DNA from: Spiribacter salilacus
GTDB lineage: Bacteria > Pseudomonadota > Gammaproteobacteria > Nitrococcales > Nitrococcaceae
Assembly (NCBI RefSeq): GCF_009649225.1
Contig: NZ_WJPP01000002.1
Span: 457,042-521,041, forward strand
Direction of reading: 5' to 3'
Length of the DNA: 64,000 nucleotides
In this document: one piece after another, positions 16,758 to 26,919 of the stretch
Layout of the letters: every line of letters starts with the position of its first letter
Position numbering within the stretch: position 1 is the stretch's first letter
Program-made: the position numbers and the translations under genes
Notes under the pieces: generated by a model
What the model was told of the DNA's origin: nothing
What the model saw: only the letters and a program-made list of their open reading frames with translations
Database searches by the model: none

Positions 16758-17909
16758 TTAATGAGATGTCAGCGCAGCGCGCGCTGCTAATGCGTTTTGC
16801 GCTGCTTCTTCACGCGTTGCCCCTAAAGCGGTGATATGGCCCATCTTTCGTCCCGGACGCGGCTCTGCCTTACCATACAAATGTAAATTAACGCATGAAT
16901 TTGCCAATGCCTGTGACCAATCAGGCGTTTGTGGCTTGCCATCGATCTGCCATAAATCGCCAAGCAAATTGGCCATTGCCACCGCAGAATGTCGTGTTGT
17001 ATCACCCAGTGGAAGCCCACAAACGGCACGCAGTTGCTGGGCAAACTGGCTGGTGGCACAGCCTTCTATCGTCAAATGCCCGGAGTTATGCGGCCGCGGC
17101 GCCACCTCGTTAATGAGCAGATCGCCGCTTTTAGTCAGAAACATCTCCACACAAAGCACGCCCACCACGCCAAGCGTTTCGAGCACACCATGGGCAATTT
17201 CACGGGCGGCGGCTGTTTGGGTGGCTGATAGCGGCAAATCAGCAATCGATAAATCCAAAATATGCTGACTGTGCCGATTCTCAATTAGCCCATAATCAAC
17301 CACTTGGCCATTAAGCCCACGGGCAGCAACAACCGATAGCTCAAGCTCAAAATCAACCACCTGCTCCAGCACGGCTGGCTGTTCCCCGATGCCTGCCCAG
17401 GCCGATTGCGCCTCTGCTGGTTGGTTAATGCGAACTTGGCCTTTGCCATCATAACCAAACCCAGCCGTTTTCAGGATCGCTGGGCAACCTAGGGTAGCAA
17501 TCGCTTCAGTTAGCGATGCCAAATCAGATACCGGCACAAACGGTGTGAGTGGCAATCCGGCCGAAGAAAGCGCCTGCTTTTCACGTAACCGATTTTGCGT
17601 GATGTGCAGCACTTGCCCATCAGGGCGCACCGGGGCATGCCTTGCCGCCACCGCTGTTGCCTCAGACGCTACGTTTTCAAACTCAAAGGTCACCACATCA
17701 ACGGATTGGGCAAACTGCTCAATGGCATCAAGGTCTGCATAATCCGCCACAACCTCACAATCGGCGATCTGCCCGGTGGGTGAATCTTTTTCTGGTGATA
17801 GCGTAAAGACTCGATAGCCCATTTGCCGCGCACTTTGAGCCAGCATTCGACCGAGCTGACCACTGCCTAAAATGCCGATTGTTGCCCCCGGCAGAATCGG
17901 TTTGCTCAA
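16758..17909 (-). CDS. purK: N5-carboxyaminoimidazole ribonucleotide synthase
   Basis: This 383-residue ATP-grasp enzyme of purine synthesis turns AIR, bicarbonate and ATP into N5-CAIR. It has [20 protein letters not shown] at the N-terminus, GFGYDGKGQ in the ATP-grasp core, and [12 protein letters not shown] near residue 265, all family signatures. It starts with TTG (17909) overlapping the purE stop by 4 nt (TTGA). No other start lies close enough, so PurK is made by coupled translation. Confidence 0.95.
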   Translation of the reverse strand: MSKPILPGATIGILGSGQLGRMLAQSARQMGYRVFTLSPEKDSPTGQIADCEVVADYADLDAIEQFAQSVDVVTFEFENVASEATAVAARHAPVRPDGQVLHITQNRLREKQALSSAGLPLTPFVPVSDLASLTEAIATLGCPAILKTAGFGYDGKGQVRINQPAEAQSAWAGIGEQPAVLEQVVDFELELSVVAARGLNGQVVDYGLIENRHSQHILDLSIADLPLSATQTAAAREIAHGVLETLGVVGVLCVEMFLTKSGDLLINEVAPRPHNSGHLTIEGCATSQFAQQLRAVCGLPLGDTTRHSAVAMANLLGDLWQIDGKPQTPDWSQALANSCVNLHLYGKAEPRPGRKMGHITALGATREEAAQNALAARAALTSH

Positions 17910-18400
17910 GGCAGCTCGTCCTCCATTACCCGTTGCGTTTGCGCCGCGCGAAAGTGATTCAGCGCATCGGCCACGGCCGAGTCAAAGCGTGCGAGGATAG
18001 CAGCGGCAAATAAGGCCGCATTACGGGCGCCCGCCTCGCCGATTGCAAATGTGGCCACCGGCACCCCGGCTGGCATTTGCACAATGGATAAAAGCGAATC
18101 CATGCCTTTTAGGGCGCGACTTTGCACCGGCACCCCGAGCACGGGCACGGGTGTTTGCGCAGCGAGCATGCCCGGCAGATGGGCCGCGCCACCTGCGCCC
18201 GCAATAATGGCCACCAAACCCCGCGACTCAGCTGTTGCCGCATACTCTGCCATCCAGGCAGGCGTGCGGTGTGCCGATACAATCTTGCACTCATGCTCAA
18301 TACCAAAATCAGTCAACTGGCGAGCCGCATGCGCCATCGTTTCCCAGTCGGAGCGGCTCCCCATGACAATCCCCACCTGGGGTGTCTTATCGGCCATCAT
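17906..18400 (-). CDS. purE: N5-carboxyaminoimidazole ribonucleotide mutase
   Basis: This is a 164-residue class I PurE, which converts N5-CAIR to CAIR. It has [14 protein letters not shown] with the phosphate-binding loop, [13 protein letters not shown] with the catalytic histidine, and [13 protein letters not shown]. Two adjacent ATG codons (18400 and 18397) lie inside the 3' end of phaC, giving an overlap of 11-14 nt. purE-purK-rdgC appear to form one transcript with phaC. Confidence 0.95.
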   Translation of the reverse strand: MMADKTPQVGIVMGSRSDWETMAHAARQLTDFGIEHECKIVSAHRTPAWMAEYAATAESRGLVAIIAGAGGAAHLPGMLAAQTPVPVLGVPVQSRALKGMDSLLSIVQMPAGVPVATFAIGEAGARNAALFAAAILARFDSAVADALNHFRAAQTQRVMEDELP

Positions 18401-20174
18401 GGCTTTCCTTCACGTACTGCCCGGGCGCATCAGCCAATGGCTTCAATACCCCGCCGCCAGGCTCGCGCGCTGGCACGCTGCCACCACGTTTTGGCTTTAA
18501 CCAATCAACCCAGTCCAGCCACCAAGAGCCCTCATGCTGCTCGGCATTGGCAAGCCATGCTTCTGGATCTTTGGGGCGGCGTGAATTTGTCCAATAACCG
18601 TACTTTTGCTTTTCGGGCGGATTAATGACGCCAGCGATATGCCCGGATCCACCCAGCACAAAGCGACCACGGCCACCCAGCAACTTCGCGCCCGTATAGC
18701 AGGCGTGCCAAGGCGCAATATGGTCTTCTTTGGCCGAGACAAAGTAGTTGGGCACTTTGACCTTACTCAAATCGATATCAACGCCATCCAGCTGAATACC
18801 GCCAGGCTCACGCAGCTTATTTTCAAGATACATATTGCGTAGGTAAAACGCATGCATGCGGGCTGGCATATTCGTTGCGTCTTGATTCCAGAACAGCAAA
18901 TCAAAGGGGAATGGATCCTCGCCCTTTAAATAGTTATTCACGAAAAATGACCAAATGAGATCGTTCGACCTTAGGCTAGACATGGTGGCTGCCATTTGCG
19001 GCCCAGCCAAAAAGCCTTTTTCATTCATCTGCCGCTCTAACGTCTCCAGCTGCTCTTCGTCGATAAAGACTTCTAACTCGCCGGGGCTTTCAAAATCGAG
19101 CAGGGTAGTCAGGAAAGTGGCGCTATGCACCCCTTCTACCCCTTTATCGGCCATCCACGCCAGCGTTGAGGCAAGCAACGTACCGCCCAAGCAATAGCCG
19201 ATCATGTTGACATCGCGCTCGCCAACAATCTGTTCAACGGCATCAAGTGCGGCCAGAGGCCCTTGATGCATGTAATCTTCAAACTGCTTTTCTGCCAGCT
19301 CAGCGCTGGGGTTGCACCAAGAGATAACAAACACGGTAAAGCCCTGATCGACTAGCCACTTCACAAACGAGTTCTTTGGCTTGAGATCCAAAATGTAGTA
19401 CTTGTTAATCCAAGGCGGCACAAAAAGCAGCGGCCGTCGAGCAACTTCTTCAGTTTGGGGGCTGTACTGAATCAGCTCCATTAGCTCATTGCGGTACACC
19501 ACTTTGCCAGGGGTGATAGCAAGATCTTTGCCCACTTCAAAGGCTTCTGGGTGCGTCTGGCGGATTTTTAATCGGCCGTTGCCTCGCTCTAAGTCTTCTA
19601 GCAGCTTGTTCAACCCATCGATCAGGTTTTGACCGCGGGTTTTCACGGTAAGCTCAAGCACCTCGGGGTTGGTTGCCAAGAAGTTACTCGGCGAGGTCGC
19701 ACTCACAAACTGACGGGTATAGAAATCAATTTTCCGCCGGGTTTTATCATCTAACCCTTCGGCACGATCTACTGTGCTATGCAGATAATCAGCAGTTAGC
19801 AGATAAGACTGCTTCACAAAATCAAAAAACGGGTTGTCGTCCCAAGAGTCGTGAGCAAACCGCTTATCTCGATCATCGGCAGGCCGCACGGGGTCGCTGT
19901 CTACGCCCATCATACGCAGCGTTGAATTCTGCATGAGCGTCATATAGTCCTGCCAAAACGCCATATGCGCCTGGGCCAGTTGAACCGGGTCAGACATCAA
20001 TCGGGTATAAAGGTCAGTGAACAACTTGCTCATATGCAGTGCATCGTCCATTGATACCTGCTCTCCCGACTGTTGCCGTGAGAGGAAATCTGCCACCAAC
20101 TGTTGGCTTCGACCCGCAATTTCAGACAGTGACCGGGTTAGCTCGTTGGCATCTATTTCTACTGAATCATTCAT
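18387..20174 (-). CDS. phaC: Class I polyhydroxyalkanoate synthase
   Basis: This 595-residue enzyme polymerises (R)-3-hydroxyacyl-CoA into storage polyester at the granule surface. The lipase-like box GYCLGG carries the catalytic cysteine near residue 326. [10 protein letters not shown] supplies the Asp (about 482) and [13 protein letters not shown] the His (about 510). The N-terminal domain ([13 protein letters not shown] region) and overall length are class I. The ATG at 20174 is chosen because the longer frame runs into the rsmJ promoter region. No phaA, phaB or phasin gene is adjacent, and its partner genes here are purE and purK. Confidence 0.93.
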   Translation of the reverse strand: MNDSVEIDANELTRSLSEIAGRSQQLVADFLSRQQSGEQVSMDDALHMSKLFTDLYTRLMSDPVQLAQAHMAFWQDYMTLMQNSTLRMMGVDSDPVRPADDRDKRFAHDSWDDNPFFDFVKQSYLLTADYLHSTVDRAEGLDDKTRRKIDFYTRQFVSATSPSNFLATNPEVLELTVKTRGQNLIDGLNKLLEDLERGNGRLKIRQTHPEAFEVGKDLAITPGKVVYRNELMELIQYSPQTEEVARRPLLFVPPWINKYYILDLKPKNSFVKWLVDQGFTVFVISWCNPSAELAEKQFEDYMHQGPLAALDAVEQIVGERDVNMIGYCLGGTLLASTLAWMADKGVEGVHSATFLTTLLDFESPGELEVFIDEEQLETLERQMNEKGFLAGPQMAATMSSLRSNDLIWSFFVNNYLKGEDPFPFDLLFWNQDATNMPARMHAFYLRNMYLENKLREPGGIQLDGVDIDLSKVKVPNYFVSAKEDHIAPWHACYTGAKLLGGRGRFVLGGSGHIAGVINPPEKQKYGYWTNSRRPKDPEAWLANAEQHEGSWWLDWVDWLKPKRGGSVPAREPGGGVLKPLADAPGQYVKESHDGR

Positions 20175-20266
20175 TGTTCTAATCGCCTTAATACTCAAGG
20201 TCATGAGATCATACGGCACTGCGGCAAAAGGCGACAAACAGGTGACCCATAATTTGTGTAAATTCA

Positions 20267-21019
20267 ATGGCAATTTCTCTGGTTATTACCCCTGAGATAA
20301 GCCAACAACGCGGATTTGAGATTGCCCAGCGCACGGGCGCTACGCTTATGCATTCTGCGCCCGTTAACGGACAATACTTGCAGCTGAGCCCCACTGGTCT
20401 TGCACTTTGTGATAGCGAACAACCCAAACAGCGTTTGCGCGTTGATTTCACCGCAGGCAAGCAGGGCTTTCGACTGCGTCAGCATGGCCAGGCACGTGAA
20501 GCCATTGTCCGCGCCTGCGGAATAGGCAAAGCGCCCAAACTGCATATTGTTGATGCAACGGCTGGCCTTGGTCATGACGCCTTTGTACTCGCCAGCCATG
20601 GCGCTATCGTGACAATGCTAGAGCGATCGGTTGTTGTGGCCGCATTACTGCGTGACGGGCTGCAAAGAGCCGAGCAGGAAGGCGCCCATCACATCACAAG
20701 CAGACTGACACTCATTCAGACTGAGGCCGTTGACTGGCTCAACCAAAGCGACTGGCCGGCAGCAGATGCGGTTTATTTAGACCCCATGTATCGCCCAGCC
20801 CGGCGTAAAGCCGCCGCGGCCAAACCGCTGGCAATGCTCGAAAAGCTGCTTGAGCAACAACAACAAAACAACGAAAACTTGCTGACTGCCGCGCTAAAGG
20901 CCGCCAGCAAACGAGTGGTTGTCAAACGTCAACGCCTAGCGCCCACACTAGGACAGGCACCGCCAAATTTCAGCATTACTGGGCGGAGCACCCGTTTTGA
21001 TGTTTATATTCCGGGCTGA
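20267..21019 (+). CDS. rsmJ: 16S rRNA (guanine1516-N2)-methyltransferase
   Basis: This is a 250-residue SAM-dependent methyltransferase of the RsmJ (YhiQ) family. It has VDATAGLGHDAFVLASHGA (SAM-binding motif I), TMLERSVVVAALLRDGLQRA, and the catalytic-site YLDPMYRPARRK. It modifies G1516 of 16S rRNA. It is divergent from phaC, with a 92-nt gap, and overlaps the convergent unknown gene by 16 nt. Confidence 0.9.
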   Translation: MAISLVITPEISQQRGFEIAQRTGATLMHSAPVNGQYLQLSPTGLALCDSEQPKQRLRVDFTAGKQGFRLRQHGQAREAIVRACGIGKAPKLHIVDATAGLGHDAFVLASHGAIVTMLERSVVVAALLRDGLQRAEQEGAHHITSRLTLIQTEAVDWLNQSDWPAADAVYLDPMYRPARRKAAAAKPLAMLEKLLEQQQQNNENLLTAALKAASKRVVVKRQRLAPTLGQAPPNFSITGRSTRFDVYIPG

Positions 21020-21867
21020 TAACGCGGGATGGTGACTGAGGCCTCTAATGCCAGCATGCACGCCCAGGGCTCATTGGCTAAAGCTGGCTGTTCCAGATCG
21101 GCCAAAGACACCAAGCGCAAGCGCAAATCACTAAAGCCAGCTCTTGCTAAATGATTAACCGCGGTAGCATGCGCTGCTTCATCGCAAGTAACACTCATCA
21201 CCGCAATCAAACTGCCACCACTACCTGAGGCCGGGTCAAACTCTGCAATGCGCAAGCTGCGCAGCCGCTCGCCAAAGTCAGCCCGTAAGATGGGCCATGC
21301 CCCCTGCAGCCGCTGCCGGTGTGCTCCATTTAGCATGGGCAACGGTGGCATCACCTCTCGTAACGCTGATTCAATCAGTGCGGGGGATGGGTGATCGGTT
21401 TGTGCATCCGGCTGGCTGCTCAGCCACCGTCTAACACCCGCTGGATCTGCAGGATGTACCGCCAACAGTCGTTCAAAAAACGCCTTTGGGCAACTCACCG
21501 CATGCTGGCCGGCCACTTCCAGTCTTTGCCCAGGCGCACCGCAGTGCTCACAACACACCGCAGCGGCATCACGCGCACGCAGAATGGCGGGCAGCACATG
21601 ATCTTTACCGCCCTCAAAGCGAATTTCCAGCGCACCTTGATTGGCCCGCAGCCGTTGCCAGCGAAAAATGCCGCGTTGAGACTCGGGAACTAACCGTTCG
21701 ACATCTGCAAATAAACGCTCAAGTAATGGGTGCCAGCCCCTGCCAACCTCTACAACAACAGGCTCTGCCACTTCATTACGCGCACGGTTACGGAACTGCC
21801 AAGGATAGCGCAGCTGGGCCGCTGCTAAGAAAGCGCGGTGATGTCTTTCGTGATCGGGAACAATCAT
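21004..21867 (-). CDS. Unrecognised protein with GW...CEHCG domain
   Basis: This is a 287-residue soluble protein without signal peptide or membrane segment. The N-terminal half (GRGWHPLLERLFADVERLV, a Gly-Ala-Leu-Glu-Ile-Arg-Phe strand, then CCEHCGAPGQRL and a later Cys) resembles the small domain with pattern GxGWxxLi...KekFGgLRfY...CexCGapG found in many proteobacterial and phage hypothetical proteins, and possibly binds a metal. The C-terminal half (about 150-287) has no motif I know. The start at 21867 lies just past the RRM gene's terminator, so it needs its own promoter. Function unknown. Confidence 0.65.
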   Translation of the reverse strand: MIVPDHERHHRAFLAAAQLRYPWQFRNRARNEVAEPVVVEVGRGWHPLLERLFADVERLVPESQRGIFRWQRLRANQGALEIRFEGGKDHVLPAILRARDAAAVCCEHCGAPGQRLEVAGQHAVSCPKAFFERLLAVHPADPAGVRRWLSSQPDAQTDHPSPALIESALREVMPPLPMLNGAHRQRLQGAWPILRADFGERLRSLRIAEFDPASGSGGSLIAVMSVTCDEAAHATAVNHLARAGFSDLRLRLVSLADLEQPALANEPWACMLALEASVTIPRYQPGI

Positions 21868-21876
21868 CCAAATATG

Positions 21877-21910
21877 AAAAAGCCCGTCCTGCTAAGCAGT
21901 GACGGGCTTT
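21877..21910 (-). terminator. Terminator of the RRM protein gene
   Basis: AAAGCCCGTC (21879-21888) pairs with GACGGGCTTT (21901-21910), extended inward by CTGC/GCAG with a TAA loop. On the minus strand the stem ends in a T run (A at 21877-21881). It lies 20 nt after the RRM stop and just before the start of the next minus-strand gene, making the RRM gene monocistronic at its 3' end. Confidence 0.85.
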
Positions 21911-21930
21911 AGATAACCTAGGTTAGGCTA

Positions 21931-22227
21931 TTACCAAGAACGACGTTGGCCACCGCCACCGCCGCCACCACCGCCGCCACCGGGCTTGCGGTCCTGCGCT
22001 TCGTTAATGCGCAACGTCCGGCCATCGAGCTCAGTCCCATTAAGGGCCTCGATAGCAGCATCTGCCTCGGCTGGGTCCATACGGACAAAGCCAAAACCAC
22101 GAGGCCGACCCGTTTCACGGTCGGTAATCATACGAACTTCTTTAACGTCACCATGGGCGGAGAAGAGCTCGCGCACCTCGTCTTCGGAGGCGGAGAAGGG
22201 CAAATTGCCCACATAAATCGATTTCAT
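21931..22227 (-). CDS. Glycine-rich RRM RNA-binding protein
   Basis: This is a 98-residue protein with one RNA recognition motif: RNP2 IYVGNLPF at residues 4-11 and RNP1 RGFGFVRM near residues 43-50. It is followed by a tail of eleven consecutive glycines and QRRSW. This layout matches the bacterial/cyanobacterial Rbp type, often cold-induced, that binds single-stranded RNA. The ATG at 22227 is preferred over an in-frame GTG one codon earlier. It has its own terminator. The 180-nt region upstream may be a long leader or encode a small peptide. Confidence 0.9.
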   Translation of the reverse strand: MKSIYVGNLPFSASEDEVRELFSAHGDVKEVRMITDRETGRPRGFGFVRMDPAEADAAIEALNGTELDGRTLRINEAQDRKPGGGGGGGGGGGQRRSW

Positions 22228-22229
22228 CA

Positions 22230-22412
22230 CTAGATCTCATCAATCACTGTCAACCATTCAAGGAGGACAGGTCTAACACAGCGAGTAGCGGTTGCTACCC
22301 TTCGGACAGCCCAGTTTGAGCCGCCAAGCAAAGCCATCGCAATGACACATGCCTGACTTGACAATACGTGAGCCCAGCGGTATGCGCAATCAAAAACGAT
22401 CGCTTTCTTCAA
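22230..22412 (-). CDS. Doubtful 60-residue frame after the TTL-PqqD gene
   Basis: An open frame of 60 codons starts with TTG (22412), overlapping the preceding stop as TTGA, the same junction that is used by purE-purK. It ends where the RRM gene begins. The product has four Cys, a hydrophobic middle with LLGGS, and an Arg-rich then acidic C-terminus. It has no recognised homology and may simply be the RRM gene's leader. It is listed because it lies directly after an enzyme with a peptide-recognition domain. Confidence 0.2.
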   Translation of the reverse strand: MKKAIVFDCAYRWAHVLSSQACVIAMALLGGSNWAVRRVATATRCVRPVLLEWLTVIDEI

Positions 22413-23803
22413 ATTGTCATATTTTGACGGATCAATCCCTGCCGAGACCAGTCACCTAAAGTACGCCAAATGTCTTGTCTCACCTGTGGCAACGTGGCCG
22501 GTGTGGCCAGCTGCTTGGCCATCTCTTCTGGCTCAGTGCCCGCACACATCTGCAACCATATCCAGCTGGCCGTCTCGTTAGAGCTAAATACTTGACCAGT
22601 AGCATGAGAAATCAGAAAAAGCTGATCATTTTTAATCACCTCCTCAACCCTCCATGGTTGATATGACGGTGTCAGTGGCTGCCCCACCACCTGCTCTGCC
22701 GCCTGCTGATCCGCTAAGCTTGGCGCAATCAACTGGTGAAATTTTGACTGCGCGTCTGCGGCTGGATAAAGGCAGCGATAGCGCCCGGATTGCAACGGCC
22801 CATTCAGGCCAAGCAACCCCACCAAATCATCAATCAGCGCTTTTTTCATGGCTGCCTCGGTAATACCCCCCTGCTCCGGACGCGCGCAGGTTTCTAGCGA
22901 AGGGCTTAAATTACACTCAAGCAGCCAGGGCTTAAGCTGTGCATCAATCAGGCAATCCAGCCCCATCAGCTCATAGGTATGCGCAGCAATTGGGCCAATG
23001 GCTTGAGCGCGCGCCCGCATGGCCTCGCAACCTGCCATAACCGTGCGCACAATCAGATCATCAATTTGCCCAAGCAATCGAGTGGCATCATGCCCTTGCG
23101 CTTTCAGCCATTCGCTATAGTCCGTTAATGAGAGAAACTCCACGCCGACTTCGGCATTACGCTCGTTAACATCCGGATTGGTCAAAAAGACGTAGGGGTT
23201 CTTTCGCTCCTCAGGTGCGTAAGGCATAGACGCTAATTTGACCGACCCCTCTGCAAATCGCCAGATGCGCAGCGGATCAATCTCACTAATCAACACGTAA
23301 AGCCGCAGCACGTATTTTCGGCCTTGATAAAGATGCGGCGCATCAAGATACCGCTGCACCACCCAATCACCCTGCGTCGGGAGGGTATCGAGGGTATCAA
23401 GTAGCTGAATATCCTCTCCGCGTGCGCCATTAGCGGGCTTGACGATCCACGCCGTATCCGGTGCTTGTTCGGCCGCTTGCTGCAGCGCCTCTTGCTCTGC
23501 CGGCAGGTTATAGGTTTCAGGCCAAAACACATCCGTTAATTCCCACCGCTTTTGCGCCGCATCAAGTGTTTGGTGCAAAGCGCTTTTTACGGTTAGGTGA
23601 TTATTGCCGGGAATATGATTAATCCAGCTGTGCTCGGGGGCCTGAGCAAACACCTCTGGCGCCGGCATATCGGTATGCCAAATTGCATGCCAATTTGAGG
23701 CGGAGCCTTGTTGCCATAAATCAGGGCTCAGCGCCTCGGCAAACAGCCGATTCTGGCTCCCCTGTGAATCACCTTGAAACCAAACCTTGCGCTGATGCGC
23801 CAT
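22409..23803 (-). CDS. Tubulin-tyrosine-ligase-like ATP-grasp enzyme with PqqD-like domain
   Basis: This is a 464-residue protein with two parts. Residues 1 to about 350 are a TTL/TTLL-type ATP-grasp ligase. It has WIVKPANGARGEDI (nucleotide-binding Lys, about 118), WVVQRYLDAP followed by GRKYVLRLYVLI (about 146-171, the Q-K-Y / GRKFDxRxYVL hallmark of TTL), and LLECNLSPSLET (about 293-304, metal-binding Glu/Asn). Residues about 381-464 resemble PqqD, the RiPP recognition element: LISHATGQVFSSNETASWIW, then a helical Glu-rich stretch and LGDWSRQGLI. The start at 23803 has AGAGG 8 nt upstream. TTL enzymes add amino acids to Glu-rich protein tails. The PqqD part suggests a peptide substrate. 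It is divergent from DoxX and PEA-repeat genes. Confidence 0.85.
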   Translation of the reverse strand: MAHQRKVWFQGDSQGSQNRLFAEALSPDLWQQGSASNWHAIWHTDMPAPEVFAQAPEHSWINHIPGNNHLTVKSALHQTLDAAQKRWELTDVFWPETYNLPAEQEALQQAAEQAPDTAWIVKPANGARGEDIQLLDTLDTLPTQGDWVVQRYLDAPHLYQGRKYVLRLYVLISEIDPLRIWRFAEGSVKLASMPYAPEERKNPYVFLTNPDVNERNAEVGVEFLSLTDYSEWLKAQGHDATRLLGQIDDLIVRTVMAGCEAMRARAQAIGPIAAHTYELMGLDCLIDAQLKPWLLECNLSPSLETCARPEQGGITEAAMKKALIDDLVGLLGLNGPLQSGRYRCLYPAADAQSKFHQLIAPSLADQQAAEQVVGQPLTPSYQPWRVEEVIKNDQLFLISHATGQVFSSNETASWIWLQMCAGTEPEEMAKQLATPATLPQVRQDIWRTLGDWSRQGLIRQNMTI

Positions 23804-23881
23804 CAGACAAACCTCTTTCGAACGAGTAAGATGGAGGGTCAAGTATGGCGCTTGTCGCTCGAAAATTGGAGGTCATTTAAC

Positions 23882-24259
23882 ATGGGGGCACCCCTTCACA
23901 CCGGCGATCCGTTGCTTGATCGTCAAGCAGCGATTGGGCAGTGGTTACTGCGAACACCATTGGCAATAGCGTTGCTTTATCAGGGTTTTAATCGATTCCT
24001 GATTGATGGTGCGCCCTGGCTTGCCGTAGCAGAAATTGCCACGGGCCTTGGTCTATTGGCGGGGGCGCTGCTGGGTGGCTGGCTAACCCGCATCGGCGCT
24101 TTTGCTGCCAGCCTTCTGCTGCTGGGGGCCATTTTTATGGTGCACTGGGGGCAATGGCATCCCTTGCCCTCAGATTCTCACCCTGCCGGTGGCATCGCAC
24201 TGCCCATTACACTGCTTTGCATTGCCATTTATCTTCTTATTCGCGGCAACGAGGTATAA
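23882..24259 (+). CDS. DoxX-family membrane protein
   Basis: This is a 125-residue protein with about four membrane helices: LAIALLYQGFNRFLIDG, IATGLGLLAGALLGGWL, IGAFAASLLLLGAIFM and ALPITLLCIAIYLLI. These fit the DoxX/DoxD fold. The conserved loop HWGQWHPLPS lies between helices 3 and 4. The ATG at 23882 is used because GGAGG sits about 8 nt before it. The longer upstream frame would overlap the TTL gene's start. It is followed after 9 nt by the PEA-repeat gene, so the two are cotranscribed. Its biochemical role is not known. Confidence 0.8.
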   Translation: MGAPLHTGDPLLDRQAAIGQWLLRTPLAIALLYQGFNRFLIDGAPWLAVAEIATGLGLLAGALLGGWLTRIGAFAASLLLLGAIFMVHWGQWHPLPSDSHPAGGIALPITLLCIAIYLLIRGNEV

Positions 24260-24268
24260 CAAGCGCGC

Positions 24269-25044
<776 letters not shown>

Positions 25045-25593
25045 TTAACCGATCACGGCTAAACCATACCAGACCCCGCCCGCCGATTGACCCCGTCGTA
25101 AGGTCCAATGCTCCGGCAGCATCGGCATAGAAGCGGCCTCAAGGTAGATTTGCGCGCCCGGATTCAGCCATTCGTCCTGTGTCAGCAAAGGCATAACCGC
25201 TGCCAGCAACGTCGACTGAAACGGCGGATCAATAAAAACAAGATCAAACTTCGCAGCGGGTGGCCGTTTTAAAAACCGCAAGGCATCATCGGTAATGACC
25301 TGTGCAAGCGCGGTGGCATCAAGCTGCTCTATGGCTGCTTTTAGCGCGCTGGCCGCTCGACGATGACGCTCCACCAATACCGCCGATGCCGCACCTCGAG
25401 ATAAGGCTTCTAGCCCAAGAGCCCCGGTGCCAGCAAAAAGATCCAGCACACGGGCGCCCTGCAGATCGCCTTGCAGCCAATTAAATAGCGTTTCTCGATT
25501 ACGATCGGCGGTTGGCCTTAGGCCAGCGGCAGCCGTAACTGGCAACCGCCGCCCACGCCACTGACCCGCAATAATCCGCAGTTGCCCCGCCAA
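25045..25593 (-). CDS. rsmD: 16S rRNA (guanine966-N2)-methyltransferase
   Basis: This 182-residue SAM-dependent methyltransferase has the opening LRIIAGQWRGRRLPV, VLDLFAGTGALGLEALSRGA as SAM site, and FDLVFIDPPFQ as the catalytic DPPF motif. It modifies G966 of 16S rRNA in the small subunit. rsmD beside coaD and upstream of ftsY is a conserved gammaproteobacterial arrangement. It starts 3 nt after the M16 peptidase-like gene stop. Confidence 0.94.
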   Translation of the reverse strand: MAGQLRIIAGQWRGRRLPVTAAAGLRPTADRNRETLFNWLQGDLQGARVLDLFAGTGALGLEALSRGAASAVLVERHRRAASALKAAIEQLDATALAQVITDDALRFLKRPPAAKFDLVFIDPPFQSTLLAAVMPLLTQDEWLNPGAQIYLEAASMPMLPEHWTLRRGQSAGGVWYGLAVIG

Positions 25594-25596
25594 GCG

Positions 25597-26919
25597 TTAA
25601 TCTGCCACCGCTTCAATAACCTCAGCCGGGCCAACCAGTACGGTAATCATTCGTTGTGGATGCAGATGCTCACGCATCGCCCCTTGCACCGCGTCTGCGT
25701 CTAGGTTTTCGATTTTCTCAACAAACTGAGTGAGGTAGTCATGGGGCAGGTCATGAAAGCCAATGCTAACAACATAACCGAGCAAACTACGGTTGCTGTC
25801 TAACTGCAAAGGAAAGCTGCCGGTAATATTGCGCCGAGAATCCTCCAGCCTTTCTGCAGATGGCCCTTGCTCAATCAATTCGACCAAGGTGCCACGCAAA
25901 ACCTCTAGTGCCTCTTCCAGCGCTTCATTACGTACCTGTGTGCCCATCTCAAAGCGGCCACGCTGCGCGCCGGTACTCAGTTGCGAGTAGCTGCTATAAG
26001 ACAACCCCCGCTCCTCACGCATGCGCTCTGCCAGCAACGAGGTTAAACCACCGCCGCCTAACAGGTGGTTGCCAAAATAAAGCGGGTAGTACGCCTCGTC
26101 TCCGCGGGCAACAGACGGCTGGCCAATCAACACATGGGTTTGGCCTGCCTCAAATGGCACCCGCACCACCTCTGCGGCTGCTGGCAACTGAACCACTGGC
26201 AGCGGTTCAGGCGCTTGCCCAGTAGGCAACCCGGATGTCAGTTGATTAGCCATTGTCTCGGCATCAGCCCGAGTCAAATTACCCACAATCGCCACGGTCG
26301 CGTTCTGTGCAACATAGTGTTTCGCATGAAACGCTTGTAGGTCTTCACGCGTTATTTCAGGCACCGACTCTAGGGTGCCCTGCGGCGGTTTCGCATACGG
26401 ATGATCGCCATAAATGGCTGCCGCAAAGGCTTTTTCTGCCAAACTAGAGGCCGATGATTGCTCTTGTTGCAAGCCAAGCATCATTTGCTGACGCACACGC
26501 GCCACCGCATCGTCGGGAAAATTGGCGCCCGCTATCACTGCTGCCAGTTCATTAATCACCGGTTTGAGATTGTCGGGATCGCTCAAACTGCGCAGGCTAA
26601 CTTCTGCCATATCACGGCTACTGCCGGCTGAAACACGCGCCCCATAACGCTCAAAACGCCGGGCGATGTCGCCTGCATTACGCTCAGCTGTGCCATCAAG
26701 CAGCACATTACTGACCATGCGTGCCAGCCCCGGCTGATGCCCATCACGGGCGCTTCCAGCATCAAATGCGATCCGTAAATCAACAATGGGGAGTTCGTTT
26801 CGCTCTACAAACAGCACTTTTGCGCCATTGTCCGTTGTCCACTGCTGAATATCCGCTTCCATCGCACCCCCTGTGCCGGTAATTACCGTCATTAATCCCC
26901 CCAAAAGCCACCGCTTCAT
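25597..26919 (-). CDS. M16-family peptidase-like protein, catalytic motif missing
   Basis: This is a 440-residue periplasmic protein with an N-terminal signal sequence (MKRWLLGGLMTVITGTGGAM). The fold is M16/insulinase-like, and the second-domain motif RMREERGLSYSSYSQL is present. Where active members have HxxEH, this protein has GLARMVSNVLLDGT, so the zinc site is absent. Such inactive partners pair with an active M16 subunit, here the gene just upstream, whose stop overlaps this start as ATGA. Together they probably form a two-chain periplasmic protease. Confidence 0.88.
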   Translation of the reverse strand: MKRWLLGGLMTVITGTGGAMEADIQQWTTDNGAKVLFVERNELPIVDLRIAFDAGSARDGHQPGLARMVSNVLLDGTAERNAGDIARRFERYGARVSAGSSRDMAEVSLRSLSDPDNLKPVINELAAVIAGANFPDDAVARVRQQMMLGLQQEQSSASSLAEKAFAAAIYGDHPYAKPPQGTLESVPEITREDLQAFHAKHYVAQNATVAIVGNLTRADAETMANQLTSGLPTGQAPEPLPVVQLPAAAEVVRVPFEAGQTHVLIGQPSVARGDEAYYPLYFGNHLLGGGGLTSLLAERMREERGLSYSSYSQLSTGAQRGRFEMGTQVRNEALEEALEVLRGTLVELIEQGPSAERLEDSRRNITGSFPLQLDSNRSLLGYVVSIGFHDLPHDYLTQFVEKIENLDADAVQGAMREHLHPQRMITVLVGPAEVIEAVAD

